DNA of 64,000 nucleotides from Acidobacteriota bacterium (GTDB lineage Bacteria; Acidobacteriota; Blastocatellia; HR10): NCBI GenBank assembly GCA_030550025.1, contig JAUQQC010000004.1, positions 238,401 to 302,400 of the forward strand, read 5' to 3'. Shown piece by piece: positions 25,284 to 34,645 of this stretch (position 1 is its first letter; each line of letters starts with the position of its first letter). The notes under the pieces were generated by a model. It saw only the letters and a program-made list of their open reading frames with translations, ran no database searches and was not told where the DNA came from. The position numbers and the translations under genes were made by a program.

Positions 25284-28200
25284 ATGAGATCGGAAAGCCG
25301 TGGGGAGAGATTCCCCTATTCCCTTTCTGCGTCTCCGGTGGCGTTCTCTCCGACCAAAGGGAGAGCGCCGGGTCGAAAGGTCGTTGTCTTCGCGGTGTCC
25401 ATCGCGCTGATGTTGAGCGGGTCTTTGGGCCTCGCGCAGTTGCGCATTGTCGGAGCCGTCTCGGGGATCATCGAGGATCCGACGGGCGCTGTGGTCCCGA
25501 ATGCGAAGGTCGTCTTGAAGGACGTGAAGACCGGCCTCACGAAAGAGACGACCTCGAGCGAGCGAGGGACCTTCTTCTTCCCAGACCTGGCCAGTGGGGT
25601 ATATGAGATCACGGTGACGGCACCGGGGTTTCAAACCGCCGTCGTCTCCAACATCGTCGTCTCGACGAGTCAAACGACGGATGTGCGCGTTCGCCTGGAG
25701 ATCGGTCAAATGACTGAGACGGTCGAAGTCGTCGGCGGCTCATCACCTGTGCTGGAGACGACTTCGCAACTGGTGGTGAGCACGATCCAGAAGGAGACGA
25801 TCACACGGCTGCCTTTGGCCAACCGCAGTAACGTGCTCGCCCTGGCGCGGCTCGCTCCGGGAGCAGCTCCCGCCACAGGAGGCAGCACGCGATACAATAA
25901 CTTGGCGGGTGGGGCGCTCAACGTCACCGTGGATGGGATCAACAACGCCTCCAACGGCTTCAAGAGTGGCGGGACGGTTTTTTACATGACCGTCCCCGTG
26001 CGACTCGGGGCGGTGGAAGAAGTTACCATCGAAACCGGGGGATTAGGCGCGGATTCCGGAGCGCAAAGCGGCACGAATATCAAGTTCACGACTCGACGCG
26101 GTGGAAGCGAGTACCACGGCAGTCTCTTCTATGAGCCTCAGAGCGAGAAGTTCAATGCCAATACATGGGCCCGAAATGCACAGGGCCTGCCACGCGTTCG
26201 GTTTCGCCGTCATGACTACGGAGGGAACTTTGGTGGCCCCTTGCTTCCTTTTGGTCCATTCAAGAAAAAGATGTTTGTCTTCGTGAACTTCGAGCGGCGA
26301 TTACAACCCATGCGGGTCGCGAGCACGGTCACCGTGCCGACGCCGGAGGCGCAGCGCGGGATCTACACGTACATCGTCAGTGGCACGACGGATCAGGTGC
26401 GCACTGTGAACGTCCTCGAGCTGGCGGCGGCCAAGGGCTTACCCACGCGCCTGGATCGCGTGACTCAAGCCATCCTGGCCCTCCACAATGAGGTCCCGAA
26501 GTATGCGACGCCGATCCCCGATAACGATCTCAACCGGGACACCTACGCGTGGGATGAGGAGAACAACCTCTATCAGTATTTCCCCACAGTGCGGTTCGAC
26601 TACCACATCACTCCGGGGCAGCAGTTCACGTTCACCTGGAACTACTACCACAGTTGGCAGCCGGGACAGCGGCGCCTTCCCGTGCCGGGCGTGAATCGCG
26701 TCAACCCCTTCCGCCTGGGATACTTCATCTGGTCCATGGCGTTGCAATCCACCATCTCCCCGCGAACGTTCAACGAATTTCGCTATGGCGTGCAGCACAG
26801 TGGCGATACCAACACGCGCGCCGAGTACGGCCTCTACTATCAATTCGAGGGGAAGCCGCTGCGGATTGGCACGACGCTGCCCTTCAACGTCGTGGTCCCG
26901 TTCATTGACCAACAGAACGTGACGGGACGGCATTACATCACGACGATCTACGACACGCTGACGCTCCATCGCGGCGAGCACACGCTCACGCTCGGCGGAA
27001 GCTTCCGCAAGACCGTCTGGAACGACACGGCCGAAGTCTTCCCACTGCCCACGTACACGACGGGGACACCTTCGGGCGATCCGTTGCAAGCCGCCACAGC
27101 ATTCACGACCACGACGATTCCGGGGCTCAATCCCACGCAGCTGGGAGAACCCTTGGCCCTGTATAATCTCCTGGTGGGGCGAGTGGCCGCGGCAAACTTC
27201 ACTCGCGTTGTGAATCCAAAGACCTTCCAGTACGACGGGTTCATTAACTACACGTGGACGAATTCCCTCATGGGGGGCGTCTACGCGCAGGATCGTTGGC
27301 GGGTCACGCGAAGCCTCACGCTGAATTATGGGTTGCGGTGGGAGATCCAGGGGCCGATGAAGGACGGCCAGGGGATCACAGCCGTCCCGGATATGGCGAG
27401 CGTGCTGAGGGGAGATGCACCGTTGCTCTACGTGGGACGCGTTCCGTACAAGACCGACTGGCGCAACCTCGCGCCGAATTTCGGCTTCGCGTGGAATCCC
27501 TCTCGAACGTCGGGTCTCTGGGGCAAATTCTTGGGCGATGCGAAGACGGTGATTCGCGCGTCCTATGGGATCATCTACTACGATGAGGGGACGCAGTTCT
27601 TCGCCGCCAACTTGGGGCCCAATGTGGGGAAGTTCGTCAACGCCATCCCCCTCATCCCGGGGCAGCCGGGACAGACGAACCTCCCGGCGTTCTACACCCT
27701 CTCGGACATCGTGGCGAATCCTCTGACGGTTCATTCGTTCGCGTTCACGACGACCGAGTACAAGAAGGTCATCAATCAAGCGGATCAGACGTTCGCGCGA
27801 ACGATCAACGGCTTCGATCCCACGCTTCGCGCCCCTTACACGATCAATTGGAATTTCGGCGTTCAGCGCGAGCTGTGGAAGGATTCCGTGCTGGAGATCC
27901 GATACGTGGGGAATACCTCGAAGCTCTCTTGGCGCACCAGTAATTTGAACGAGGTGGATATCTTCGGGAACGGATTCTTGGAGGAGTTCAAGAACGCGCA
28001 GCGGAATCTCGCCATCAATCAAGCCGCGGGCGTGAACAGCTTCCAATATCGCGGGCTCCCGGGTCAAGTGCCGTTGCCTATCTTCGATGCGGCTTTCGGA
28101 GCCCGCGGTGGGGTTCCGCCGATCGCTCCCGGTTCGGGGTATCAGAATCCGACCTTCATCACTCAATTGCAGACCGGAGCGGCCGGCGCACTGGCCACGA

Positions 28201-29171
28201 CGTTAGCCACGAATCCGAACTATGTGTGCCGGATGTTTGGCAGCGCCTTCAGCCCTTGCTTGCGGATCGATCCGCGCTATAACGCGCCTGGTCCTTACCC
28301 GATCAATTTCTTCTTGCCCAACCCGTATGTTGCCGGACGTTTGGGCTACGTGGACGATACCGGGTGGCACAGCTATAACGGGTTACAGGTCCAACTCCGG
28401 CAACGCCTCCGACGAGGGCTGACGTGGACGACGAACTACACGTGGAGCAAGAGCCTCACGAATCTCGCCGTTGATAATCAAAACCAAAGCCTCGACTTCC
28501 TGACCGTGCGTAATGTCCGCTTGAATAAACGGGTCTCGCCCTTCGACCTTCGCCATGTCCTTCAGTCGTTCGGAACGTATGACCTACCGATCGGGCGCGG
28601 ACGGTGGGTGTCGATCAATAATCGCATCCTCAATGCAGTGATCGGCGGCTGGACGCTCGGCTCGATCTTCGTGTTCCAGACGGGGGCACCGATTCAGCTG
28701 ACCGGTGGCTTCCAAACGGTCAACAATACGAACAACCCGGCCGCCAATGGCGTATGGTTGGCTCCAGGAGTCACGCGGAAGCAGATCGAGAGGATGTTCA
28801 AGGCGCCGCTCCAGCGGTTGACGGGTCGCGCGGGCATCACCGATTTGCAGCGCCTCGCTGTAGATCGGCGACTGATCGGTCCGGATGGGCGAGCGAATCC
28901 GCAGTACCTGATCCCGAATTCCACGCCGGGCGAGTTCGGACAGTTGATCTTCCTGCGCGATCGGAACACGTTCCAATGGGACGTCTCGCTCACGAAGGAG
29001 TTTCAGCTGGCGGAGAGGACGCGCCTCGAGCTGTTCGCCAGTTTCAACAACGTCTTGAACCATCCGCGTTGGGGATTCCCCAACGCCAACGTCTTCAGCA
29101 CGACGTTCGGCGTCGTTGGCGCCCCGACCGGGAACCGAACGATCAATCTGCGAGCGACGCTCAGCTTCTAG
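25284..29171 (+). CDS. TonB-dependent receptor, Oar-like, with carboxypeptidase-regulatory domain
   Basis: Outer-membrane protein of 1295 residues. After an N-terminal extension and hydrophobic signal (VVVFAVSIALMLSGSLGLAQ) comes a beta-sandwich CarboxypepD_reg domain (GIIEDPTGAVVPNAKVVLK ... GVYEITVTAPGF), a plug region (about 130-270) and a long beta-barrel that ends in RATLSF with the terminal Phe expected for BAM substrates. Such Oar/TonB proteins are strongly expanded in Acidobacteria and are thought to import polymers or support adhesion. No TonB box was confidently identified. The start follows ACGGGGGGACGACC. It is monocistronic, closed by a strong hairpin at 29189-29221. Confidence 0.93.
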   Translation: MRSESRGERFPYSLSASPVAFSPTKGRAPGRKVVVFAVSIALMLSGSLGLAQLRIVGAVSGIIEDPTGAVVPNAKVVLKDVKTGLTKETTSSERGTFFFPDLASGVYEITVTAPGFQTAVVSNIVVSTSQTTDVRVRLEIGQMTETVEVVGGSSPVLETTSQLVVSTIQKETITRLPLANRSNVLALARLAPGAAPATGGSTRYNNLAGGALNVTVDGINNASNGFKSGGTVFYMTVPVRLGAVEEVTIETGGLGADSGAQSGTNIKFTTRRGGSEYHGSLFYEPQSEKFNANTWARNAQGLPRVRFRRHDYGGNFGGPLLPFGPFKKKMFVFVNFERRLQPMRVASTVTVPTPEAQRGIYTYIVSGTTDQVRTVNVLELAAAKGLPTRLDRVTQAILALHNEVPKYATPIPDNDLNRDTYAWDEENNLYQYFPTVRFDYHITPGQQFTFTWNYYHSWQPGQRRLPVPGVNRVNPFRLGYFIWSMALQSTISPRTFNEFRYGVQHSGDTNTRAEYGLYYQFEGKPLRIGTTLPFNVVVPFIDQQNVTGRHYITTIYDTLTLHRGEHTLTLGGSFRKTVWNDTAEVFPLPTYTTGTPSGDPLQAATAFTTTTIPGLNPTQLGEPLALYNLLVGRVAAANFTRVVNPKTFQYDGFINYTWTNSLMGGVYAQDRWRVTRSLTLNYGLRWEIQGPMKDGQGITAVPDMASVLRGDAPLLYVGRVPYKTDWRNLAPNFGFAWNPSRTSGLWGKFLGDAKTVIRASYGIIYYDEGTQFFAANLGPNVGKFVNAIPLIPGQPGQTNLPAFYTLSDIVANPLTVHSFAFTTTEYKKVINQADQTFARTINGFDPTLRAPYTINWNFGVQRELWKDSVLEIRYVGNTSKLSWRTSNLNEVDIFGNGFLEEFKNAQRNLAINQAAGVNSFQYRGLPGQVPLPIFDAAFGARGGVPPIAPGSGYQNPTFITQLQTGAAGALATTLATNPNYVCRMFGSAFSPCLRIDPRYNAPGPYPINFFLPNPYVAGRLGYVDDTGWHSYNGLQVQLRQRLRRGLTWTTNYTWSKSLTNLAVDNQNQSLDFLTVRNVRLNKRVSPFDLRHVLQSFGTYDLPIGRGRWVSINNRILNAVIGGWTLGSIFVFQTGAPIQLTGGFQTVNNTNNPAANGVWLAPGVTRKQIERMFKAPLQRLTGRAGITDLQRLAVDRRLIGPDGRANPQYLIPNSTPGEFGQLIFLRDRNTFQWDVSLTKEFQLAERTRLELFASFNNVLNHPRWGFPNANVFSTTFGVVGAPTGNRTINLRATLSF

Positions 29172-29188
29172 TCGGAGAGAGAGTCTTG

Positions 29189-29221
29189 AGGCTCGGTCCG
29201 ACAGCCTGTCGGACCGAGCTT
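29189..29221. terminator. Strong hairpin between convergent TonB receptor and purD
   Basis: GCTCGGTCCGACA and TGTCGGACCGAGC form a perfect 13-bp stem around a 3-base loop, extendable by a G-U and an A-T pair. It lies between two convergent stops (29171 and 29232) and probably serves both strands, although the T-tract is short. Confidence 0.65.
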
Positions 29222-29231
29222 CCTCAGGACG

Positions 29232-30533
29232 CTAGCTGGGTGATGTCTCTTTTCCCGTCGGCATCCACTCCGCGCCGATATCGCGGCGGTAGTGCATCCG
29301 CTCGAAGGCGACGAACGATGTGGCCGCGTAGGCGCGCTGGCGCGCTTCCGCGAGGGTGCGCCCGCGGGCGACGACGTTGAGGACGCGGCCGCCGGCCGTG
29401 AGGAACGATCCATCGGGCGCGCGCGTCGTCCCGGCGTGGAAGATCAGGACTTCGGAGAGACGTCGCACCTCTTCCAGGCCTCGAATGGGATAGCCGGTTT
29501 GGTGGGCCTCGGGGTATCCGCCTGAAGCCAGGACCAGACAGACCGTCGAATCCTCGCGCCATCGAGGACGAACGCGCGAGAGTTCGCCGGCTGAGAGCGC
29601 TTCGCCGATCTCCAGCAGATCGCTCTCCAATCGCGGCAGGATCGCTTGCGCTTCCGGGTCGCCCAAACGGACGTTATATTCGAGCACGCGCGGGCCCTGC
29701 GGCGTGAGCATAAGGCCGATGTAGAGGACACCCCGATAGGGGAAGCCTTCTTGCGCTGCTGCGCGCACCGTCGGCCAAGCGATCTCCCTCAGGATGCGCT
29801 CGTGGGTGGCTTCATCGAGAAGATGCGGCGTGGAGATCGCTCCCATGCCGCCGGTATTCGGCCCTTGATCGCCATCATACGCGCGCTTGTAATCCTGTGC
29901 TGGAGGCAGTGGCAAGACGAAGTCTCCATCGGTGAAGAGCAGGAAGCTGCATTCGCGCCCGATCAGGCATTCTTCCAGGACGACGCGCTCGCCCGCCGCT
30001 CCGAGCGCCTTCTCGACCATGAGCCGCTCGATCGTGGCTTCCGCTTCTTCCGGAGTATGCGCGAGACTCACGCCTTTTCCAGCGGCCAGTCCATCGGCTT
30101 TGATCACCACGGGGAAGTCGAATCGCCGGGAGGAGATCGCGCGGCGAGCTTCGGCCGCGGAGTCGCAGATCGCAAAGCGCGCCGTCGGGATGCCATGCCG
30201 CGCCATGAATTCCTTGGCGAAGGCCTTGCTCCCTTCCAGGCGAGCCGCGCGCGCATCTGGGCCGATGATCCTGAGCCCGCGCCGCGAGAACTCATCCGCG
30301 ACGCCAAGAACCAGCGGCAGCTCCGGACCGACGATTGTCAAAGCCGCACCTTCGGCCTCAGCCACATCCGCCAGCTCGCGTGGATTCCCAACATCGGCGC
30401 GCACGCAGCGAGCGATCTCGGTCAGGCCGCCATTCCCCGGTGCCGCGAGAATCTCTTTGACCTCCGCACTGTGCGCCAAAGCCCACGCGAGTGCATGCTC
30501 GCGTCCCCCCGACCCGATGACCAATACTTTCAT
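29232..30533 (-). CDS. purD: Phosphoribosylamine-glycine ligase
   Basis: ATP-grasp enzyme forming GAR from phosphoribosylamine, glycine and ATP, the second step of purine synthesis. The N-terminus MKVLVIGSGGREHALAWAL, then GPELPLVLGVADEF, KADGLAAGKGVSLA, the NTGGMGAIS motif and RLGDPEAQAILPRLESDL are PurD signatures. The track ORF starts at 30764, but only the ATG at 30533 gives the family N-terminus and the usual length (433 residues). It is unlinked to purMN, as is common outside operonic pur clusters. Confidence 0.96.
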   Translation of the reverse strand: MKVLVIGSGGREHALAWALAHSAEVKEILAAPGNGGLTEIARCVRADVGNPRELADVAEAEGAALTIVGPELPLVLGVADEFSRRGLRIIGPDARAARLEGSKAFAKEFMARHGIPTARFAICDSAAEARRAISSRRFDFPVVIKADGLAAGKGVSLAHTPEEAEATIERLMVEKALGAAGERVVLEECLIGRECSFLLFTDGDFVLPLPPAQDYKRAYDGDQGPNTGGMGAISTPHLLDEATHERILREIAWPTVRAAAQEGFPYRGVLYIGLMLTPQGPRVLEYNVRLGDPEAQAILPRLESDLLEIGEALSAGELSRVRPRWREDSTVCLVLASGGYPEAHQTGYPIRGLEEVRRLSEVLIFHAGTTRAPDGSFLTAGGRVLNVVARGRTLAEARQRAYAATSFVAFERMHYRRDIGAEWMPTGKETSPS

Positions 30534-30615
30534 GAGGACCTCCGCCTCGCTCTCCGGCAACCATGCGATCGTCCAAGGCATCCGATGGTGGCATGGGCTG
30601 AGTTCGGAAGTCAAG

Positions 30616-30654
30616 CCAGCTCTTGTTGCTTGTCGCTCCCAGAGCTGGTAGGAT
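30616..30654 (+). promoter_or_regulatory. Putative promoter with inverted repeat before the VWA gene
   Basis: TTGCTT (30626) and TAGGAT (30649) are 17 bases apart and 20 bases before the ATG at 30674. The -35 box lies between CCAGCTCT (30616-30623) and AGAGCTGG (30641-30648), perfect 8-bp arms with a 17-base spacer, a plausible operator or leader hairpin for the divergent purD. Confidence 0.35.
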
Positions 30655-30673
30655 TGTGGCGACGGAGGAGCCC

Positions 30674-31942
30674 ATGATGAACTTACGCCGAAGGATCGCG
30701 ACGTCATCCCACAGGATCCGACAGAGCACCCCACGCGATCTGCTGGATCGCGCGAGGACCCCATGGCGGGGGATGCCTTCTCTCGTGCTCTCGCTGATCG
30801 TCCTCATCGGATTCGTCGTGGTGAGCGCCTTGCCTCCTGAGGGCCAAGCACTCGTGAGCGAGCAAGCCGGCCGACGTCCTCCTCGACGCGAGCGACCGCA
30901 AGTGCCGGAGCAGCCCGCCGGGGGGGAACAAAAGCCCGCCAGCTCGACGTCACAATCCGGTGAGGGACAAAAACCCACACCGCGATCGGAGAAGGAGGCT
31001 CAGGCCGAGGGCGAGCCGATCCGCCTCAAAGCCGATCTGGTCACAGTGCCCGTCGTCGTCTTCGACAAGAAGACGGGGCGCGTGTACACCGGACTCCGGA
31101 AGGAGAATTTCACCGTCCTGGAGGACGGCGTGAAACAGGAGATCGTGACGTTCAATGGCGAAGAGTCGCCCATCACGCTCGTGATGCTTCTTGAGTACAG
31201 TCGGCAGATCGAGTGGTTCCGCGAGGAGGTGATCAATCCGGCCGGACTCTTCGTGACGCGCTTTGTGAAACCGGGCGATTACATCGCCATCGTCGCCTTC
31301 GACATTCGGCCCGCCGTCTTGACGGATTTCACCGATAGCCCGGCGCGCTTGCGCGAGGCCATCTACCTGCTCATTCGGAACTATCCGGCTTTCAGCGAGA
31401 GCAATCTCTTCGATGCCCTGAACTTCGTCTTACGCGGGGGAGAGCTGGACGGTGCCGAATATACGGGCTTGCAGGAGATCGAGGGGCGCACGGCCATTCT
31501 GCTCGTAGCTATTGGGATCGATACCTTCAGCAAGATCAATTACGACGAGGCGCGCAGGATCGTGGAGAACGCGGGCGTTCCCATCTATGCCATCGGCATT
31601 GGTGAACTGGCGTATCTTCTGCTTGAGCATCGGCTGCCGCCGGAATCTCGCCTCACCTTTTTGCAGGCGCAGAACACGCTGAAGACGTTCGCCGAGGTCA
31701 CCGGTGGCCGCTTCTACAGCGTCCGGTTTCAGGGCGCCTTGCCTTCGGTGCTCGAATCCATCTCCGTCATGCTCCGCACGCAATACACGCTCGGGTATAC
31801 GCCGACCAATCCCCGTCGCGAGGGAAAACGACGCCGCATCCAGGTCCTGGTGGATGTGGACGGCGACGGCAAGCCCGATAACGATCGCTTAGAAGTCCAG
31901 TACCGGCGCAGCTACATCGAGCCGAGGGAAGGGAAGAAATAG
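30674..31942 (+). CDS. VWFA-related acidobacterial-type exported protein
   Basis: Secreted or membrane-anchored protein of 422 residues. A basic N-terminus and hydrophobic segment (LVLSLIVLIGFVVVSALP) precede a Pro/Gln/Lys-rich linker, then the hallmark IRLKADLVTVPVVVFDKKTG...GLRKENFTVLEDGVKQEI of the VWFA-related Acidobacterial family (TIGR03436 as I recall it), then a von Willebrand A-like domain. The usual MIDAS DxSxS is replaced by LEYSRQ, so metal binding may be lost. Start ATGATG at 30674 follows GGAGGAGCCC. The C-terminus has a calcium-loop-like DVDGDGKPDND. It is an indicator of acidobacterial origin; function is unknown. Confidence 0.9.
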   Translation: MMNLRRRIATSSHRIRQSTPRDLLDRARTPWRGMPSLVLSLIVLIGFVVVSALPPEGQALVSEQAGRRPPRRERPQVPEQPAGGEQKPASSTSQSGEGQKPTPRSEKEAQAEGEPIRLKADLVTVPVVVFDKKTGRVYTGLRKENFTVLEDGVKQEIVTFNGEESPITLVMLLEYSRQIEWFREEVINPAGLFVTRFVKPGDYIAIVAFDIRPAVLTDFTDSPARLREAIYLLIRNYPAFSESNLFDALNFVLRGGELDGAEYTGLQEIEGRTAILLVAIGIDTFSKINYDEARRIVENAGVPIYAIGIGELAYLLLEHRLPPESRLTFLQAQNTLKTFAEVTGGRFYSVRFQGALPSVLESISVMLRTQYTLGYTPTNPRREGKRRRIQVLVDVDGDGKPDNDRLEVQYRRSYIEPREGKK

Positions 31943-32065
31943 CGTCCTTCAGGCACCGTTGCTCTTTAGAGCGTGAACTCCACTGCTGTGCGGAAAGCTC
32001 GCCGGGATTTTTTGCTGATGGCTTCGCCTCACACGAGGCGCACGCAGGAAGGCTCAAAGAGCGCC

Positions 32066-34237
32066 TCACCCGCCTCGCCAAATGAAGAGGACATCGTAGC
32101 AGAAGCGGATCACCGTCGGTCGGTCCCCATACACCTGAGCGCGGTACCGGAGTTCATTCCCGTGCCGATCTCGACGCCGACTCTCCCGATACGTCAGCTC
32201 GATAGCTCGAATTCCCACTGCGTGCAGCGTCAGCAGCTCTCCAGCGTCCGTCTCTCCATTCCCGTTGCTATCCATCCACAGCCGAAGCTGCGAGAAGAGC
32301 GCATCGCGGGCATCCAGAAGACCATCTCGGTTGTCATCGTATTCCTTGAGCACCTCATATCCATTGAGCGCGCGTTCGCCTGACCGCAATCGCGTCACGT
32401 TCCCGAACATCTCCTGCCCATCATCCACGCGCCCGTTGCCATTACGATCCCACACCAGAAAAGCCTCGTCCGCTTGAATCCATCCCATGCGCACCGGACG
32501 TCCGGTTCCTAACAGATCGAATCGCACGCCCGCTTCAAGTCCCAACAGATGGAATCCATCCCCCCGTGTATCCATCACAAGCGGCGACAATCCGCCACAG
32601 CCACCGCATCCTGAGTCTCCCCCATCCACTGCCCCATCGCAATCGTTATCCACCCCGTCGAAGCACACGCCTTCTCCAGAGAAAAATTCCTCACAGCTCA
32701 AGGATCCACCCCCCTCCATCGCTCCCGGATTCACCGCCGAATCTCCATCATCGCAATCTCCATCTTCTGCTGTCCATCCATCTCCGTCCTGGTCCGTCCC
32801 GGAACGTTCGGTGATGCTTATGGTCCCACTCTGCCCGTTGACTCCAGGATTTCCAGAAGCGCCTGAATGACCTGAATCTCCAGGGGAACCTGAGTATCCA
32901 GATTGGCCATCACGGCCGCGACTTGAGGGGCACTGAAATCCACCGGCTCCTTTGCCGCCTCGCCCTCCGAGTCCTCCGATCCCCCCTCGCCCACCGATCC
33001 CTCCGTAGCCGCCACCTCCTGCCATTCCCCCAGCGGCTGTCGCGGAGATTTTCATCACGTCAAACCCTCTGGGATAGGTGACAAAGATGTTTCCGCCATT
33101 GCCGCCGTTCCCCCCATTGCCTCCCCTTCCGCCATTGCCGCCTCTGCCTCCCCAACCCCCATCGCCGCCTCGCCCTCCGTTACCCGCCCCTCCCTCGCTG
33201 CACAAGCAATCGGCTCCGTCACCGCCATCTCCGCCTGTCCCGCCGTTTCCACCCCGACCCCCGTTGCCTCCATCGCCCCCGTTCCCGCCATCGCCACCGC
33301 GGGCGATCAAGACGAAGCTCGCCGTCGTGCCTGAGGGAATGTCGAGCCGAATATCATCGGCATTCGCGCCTGGTCTTCCATCTCCCCCTGGGCTGCCATC
33401 ACCCCCATTACCGCCCCGTTCCCCAGGAGCGCCCTCTCCACCGTGCACATTCCCCCCACACACGCCATCAGCTCCCTTAGCTCCTGGGCGTCCATCCTCG
33501 CCATCCGCTCCCGGATTCCCCGGAGTCCCGTCTGCGCCGGGGAAGCCGCTTTTGTCTATCGTCTCTTGAGTCCAAACTACACGACGATTCGCCCTTTCGC
33601 TCAGCCTCCGCCTCCATTCCAGCCATTCTTCTCGTCCGGGCCCACTGGTATCTATGACGATCTGCCCCCCTTGGATCACCAAGGGCGCGCTTCCACCAAA
33701 ACCTACTGGCCACATCCAAGCTCGGCCTTTTCCCATCGCCTTCCGTAACGGTGCCCCAAGTAACCCCATCGTCTCAATCGGAAACACATGAATCCGGTGA
33801 TTCCCCTTGATCACGGCCCGTGTGCCTTCGAAAATCAGATGTCGCACCAATAGGATCGTCTCTCCGACCAACTCCACCCGCTCCGGCAGATAGAGCGTAT
33901 CGGCCAAATACACTCCCGCTAATGGCTCGGTTTCATAACGGATCACCTGCATTTCCGGCATCTGCCACAGCCATGGCGTCACCTTCTCCCGCCAGTTGGA
34001 GGCCAAGAGAATCTCGGGCTCAAAGGGGACATTAGCTTGTCGCAACATCTGGCGCGCCGATTGAAACATCTGGCGTTTCAACGTCAGCTCTCGCTGCTCC
34101 CATAGTTGCCACACGCGTGCGGCCGCATCACTTTGAACGCGCCCGGCATCTGAAGACCCAGAAATCCCATCATGGGGCCTCCCAAGTGCAATGAGGGGGA
34201 GTGCGATCAACAACACCCAAACTCGACGACCCCGCAT
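32066..34237 (-). CDS. Secreted collagen-like, Gly-rich protein with MopE-like metal-binding region
   Basis: A 723-residue predicted exported protein. A signal peptide ([15 protein letters not shown]) leads to a ~220-residue N-terminal domain, then collagen-like Gly-X-Y triplets ([19 protein letters not shown]), then a long run of GGX repeats ([17 protein letters not shown]) at about residues 310-395, a second short collagen-like stretch, and a MopE-type motif (GDCDDGD, DNDCDG) with five cysteines. The last ~170 residues repeat EF-hand-like D-x-N-G-N/D-G loops ([25 protein letters not shown]) around LRLWMD. It is likely a surface or matrix protein binding calcium or copper. Start follows AGAGGAGGACGCGG. 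No homologue of the N-terminal domain is recognised. Confidence 0.85.
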   Translation of the reverse strand: MRGRRVWVLLIALPLIALGRPHDGISGSSDAGRVQSDAAARVWQLWEQRELTLKRQMFQSARQMLRQANVPFEPEILLASNWREKVTPWLWQMPEMQVIRYETEPLAGVYLADTLYLPERVELVGETILLVRHLIFEGTRAVIKGNHRIHVFPIETMGLLGAPLRKAMGKGRAWMWPVGFGGSAPLVIQGGQIVIDTSGPGREEWLEWRRRLSERANRRVVWTQETIDKSGFPGADGTPGNPGADGEDGRPGAKGADGVCGGNVHGGEGAPGERGGNGGDGSPGGDGRPGANADDIRLDIPSGTTASFVLIARGGDGGNGGDGGNGGRGGNGGTGGDGGDGADCLCSEGGAGNGGRGGDGGWGGRGGNGGRGGNGGNGGNGGNIFVTYPRGFDVMKISATAAGGMAGGGGYGGIGGRGGIGGLGGRGGKGAGGFQCPSSRGRDGQSGYSGSPGDSGHSGASGNPGVNGQSGTISITERSGTDQDGDGWTAEDGDCDDGDSAVNPGAMEGGGSLSCEEFFSGEGVCFDGVDNDCDGAVDGGDSGCGGCGGLSPLVMDTRGDGFHLLGLEAGVRFDLLGTGRPVRMGWIQADEAFLVWDRNGNGRVDDGQEMFGNVTRLRSGERALNGYEVLKEYDDNRDGLLDARDALFSQLRLWMDSNGNGETDAGELLTLHAVGIRAIELTYRESRRRDRHGNELRYRAQVYGDRPTVIRFCYDVLFIWRGG
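33090..33300 (-). repeat. GGN-rich codon repeats encoding poly-(Gly-Gly-X)
   Basis: The DNA is a simple imperfect repeat of (on the plus strand) CCGCC/CCNCC words, encoding GGNGG/GGDGG/GGRGG triplets inside the secreted protein. Such DNA is prone to slippage, so length may vary between strains or be misassembled. Confidence 0.8.
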
Positions 34238-34265
34238 CCGCGTCCTCCTCTGGGAAATCGTCAGT

Positions 34266-34296
34266 CTTATTCTCGAACTTTTTTTTTGGCTGTCAA
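34266..34296 (-). promoter_or_regulatory. Putative promoter of the collagen-like protein gene
   Basis: On the minus strand a perfect TTGACA (34296-34291) is followed, after a 19-base spacer containing nine consecutive A, by AATAAG (4/6). The A-tract next to the -35 may act as a bend element. Spacing is longer than ideal. Confidence 0.4.
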
Positions 34297-34645
34297 GCCC
34301 CCAGTTTCAGGGCATGCTGATCCTTTGAAGGGAGGCGAGCTCAAATAGCGCCCCGTCGCAAAATCGTCGGAGCGAGACCGACCTTTCGCGATCCGCCTCG
34401 TGGCGCGGCTTGCTTGTTCTTTGTCAGCCAGACGTGGAGAGGCACTTGGCATCTCCGATCCGCGCTGACTGTCGGCGTCTTCCTCACGACGAGCGTACTA
34501 GGGCGGTCGTCCATGGTGGCTTTGGCTTTTTCTCGAAGCGGAGCACAAGGCAGTTCCTGTCCCGGACCGGGATGAGCAGAGATCGCGATCTTCGCGTCGC
34601 TCTCGGAACTCGTGGGGGAGCGGTCATCCCCGCTTCGATGGCGCC
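34297..34645. other. Non-coding gap between the collagen-like gene and the outer-membrane barrel gene
   Basis: About 350 bases with only short overlapping ORFs (34410-34682 plus, 34341-34736 minus) that lack recognisable domains and good ribosome-binding sites. I see no RNA gene or repeat here. It may hold the terminator of the cytochrome operon, but no clear hairpin with a T-run was found. Confidence 0.5.

Noticed and set aside
26439-28166. 575-codon minus-strand ORF
   Set aside because: Antisense shadow within the TonB receptor gene, a consequence of high GC.
33078-33569. Pro-rich 163-codon plus-strand ORF
   Set aside because: Reverse complement of the Gly-rich repeats of the secreted protein, so its PP-rich composition is an artefact.
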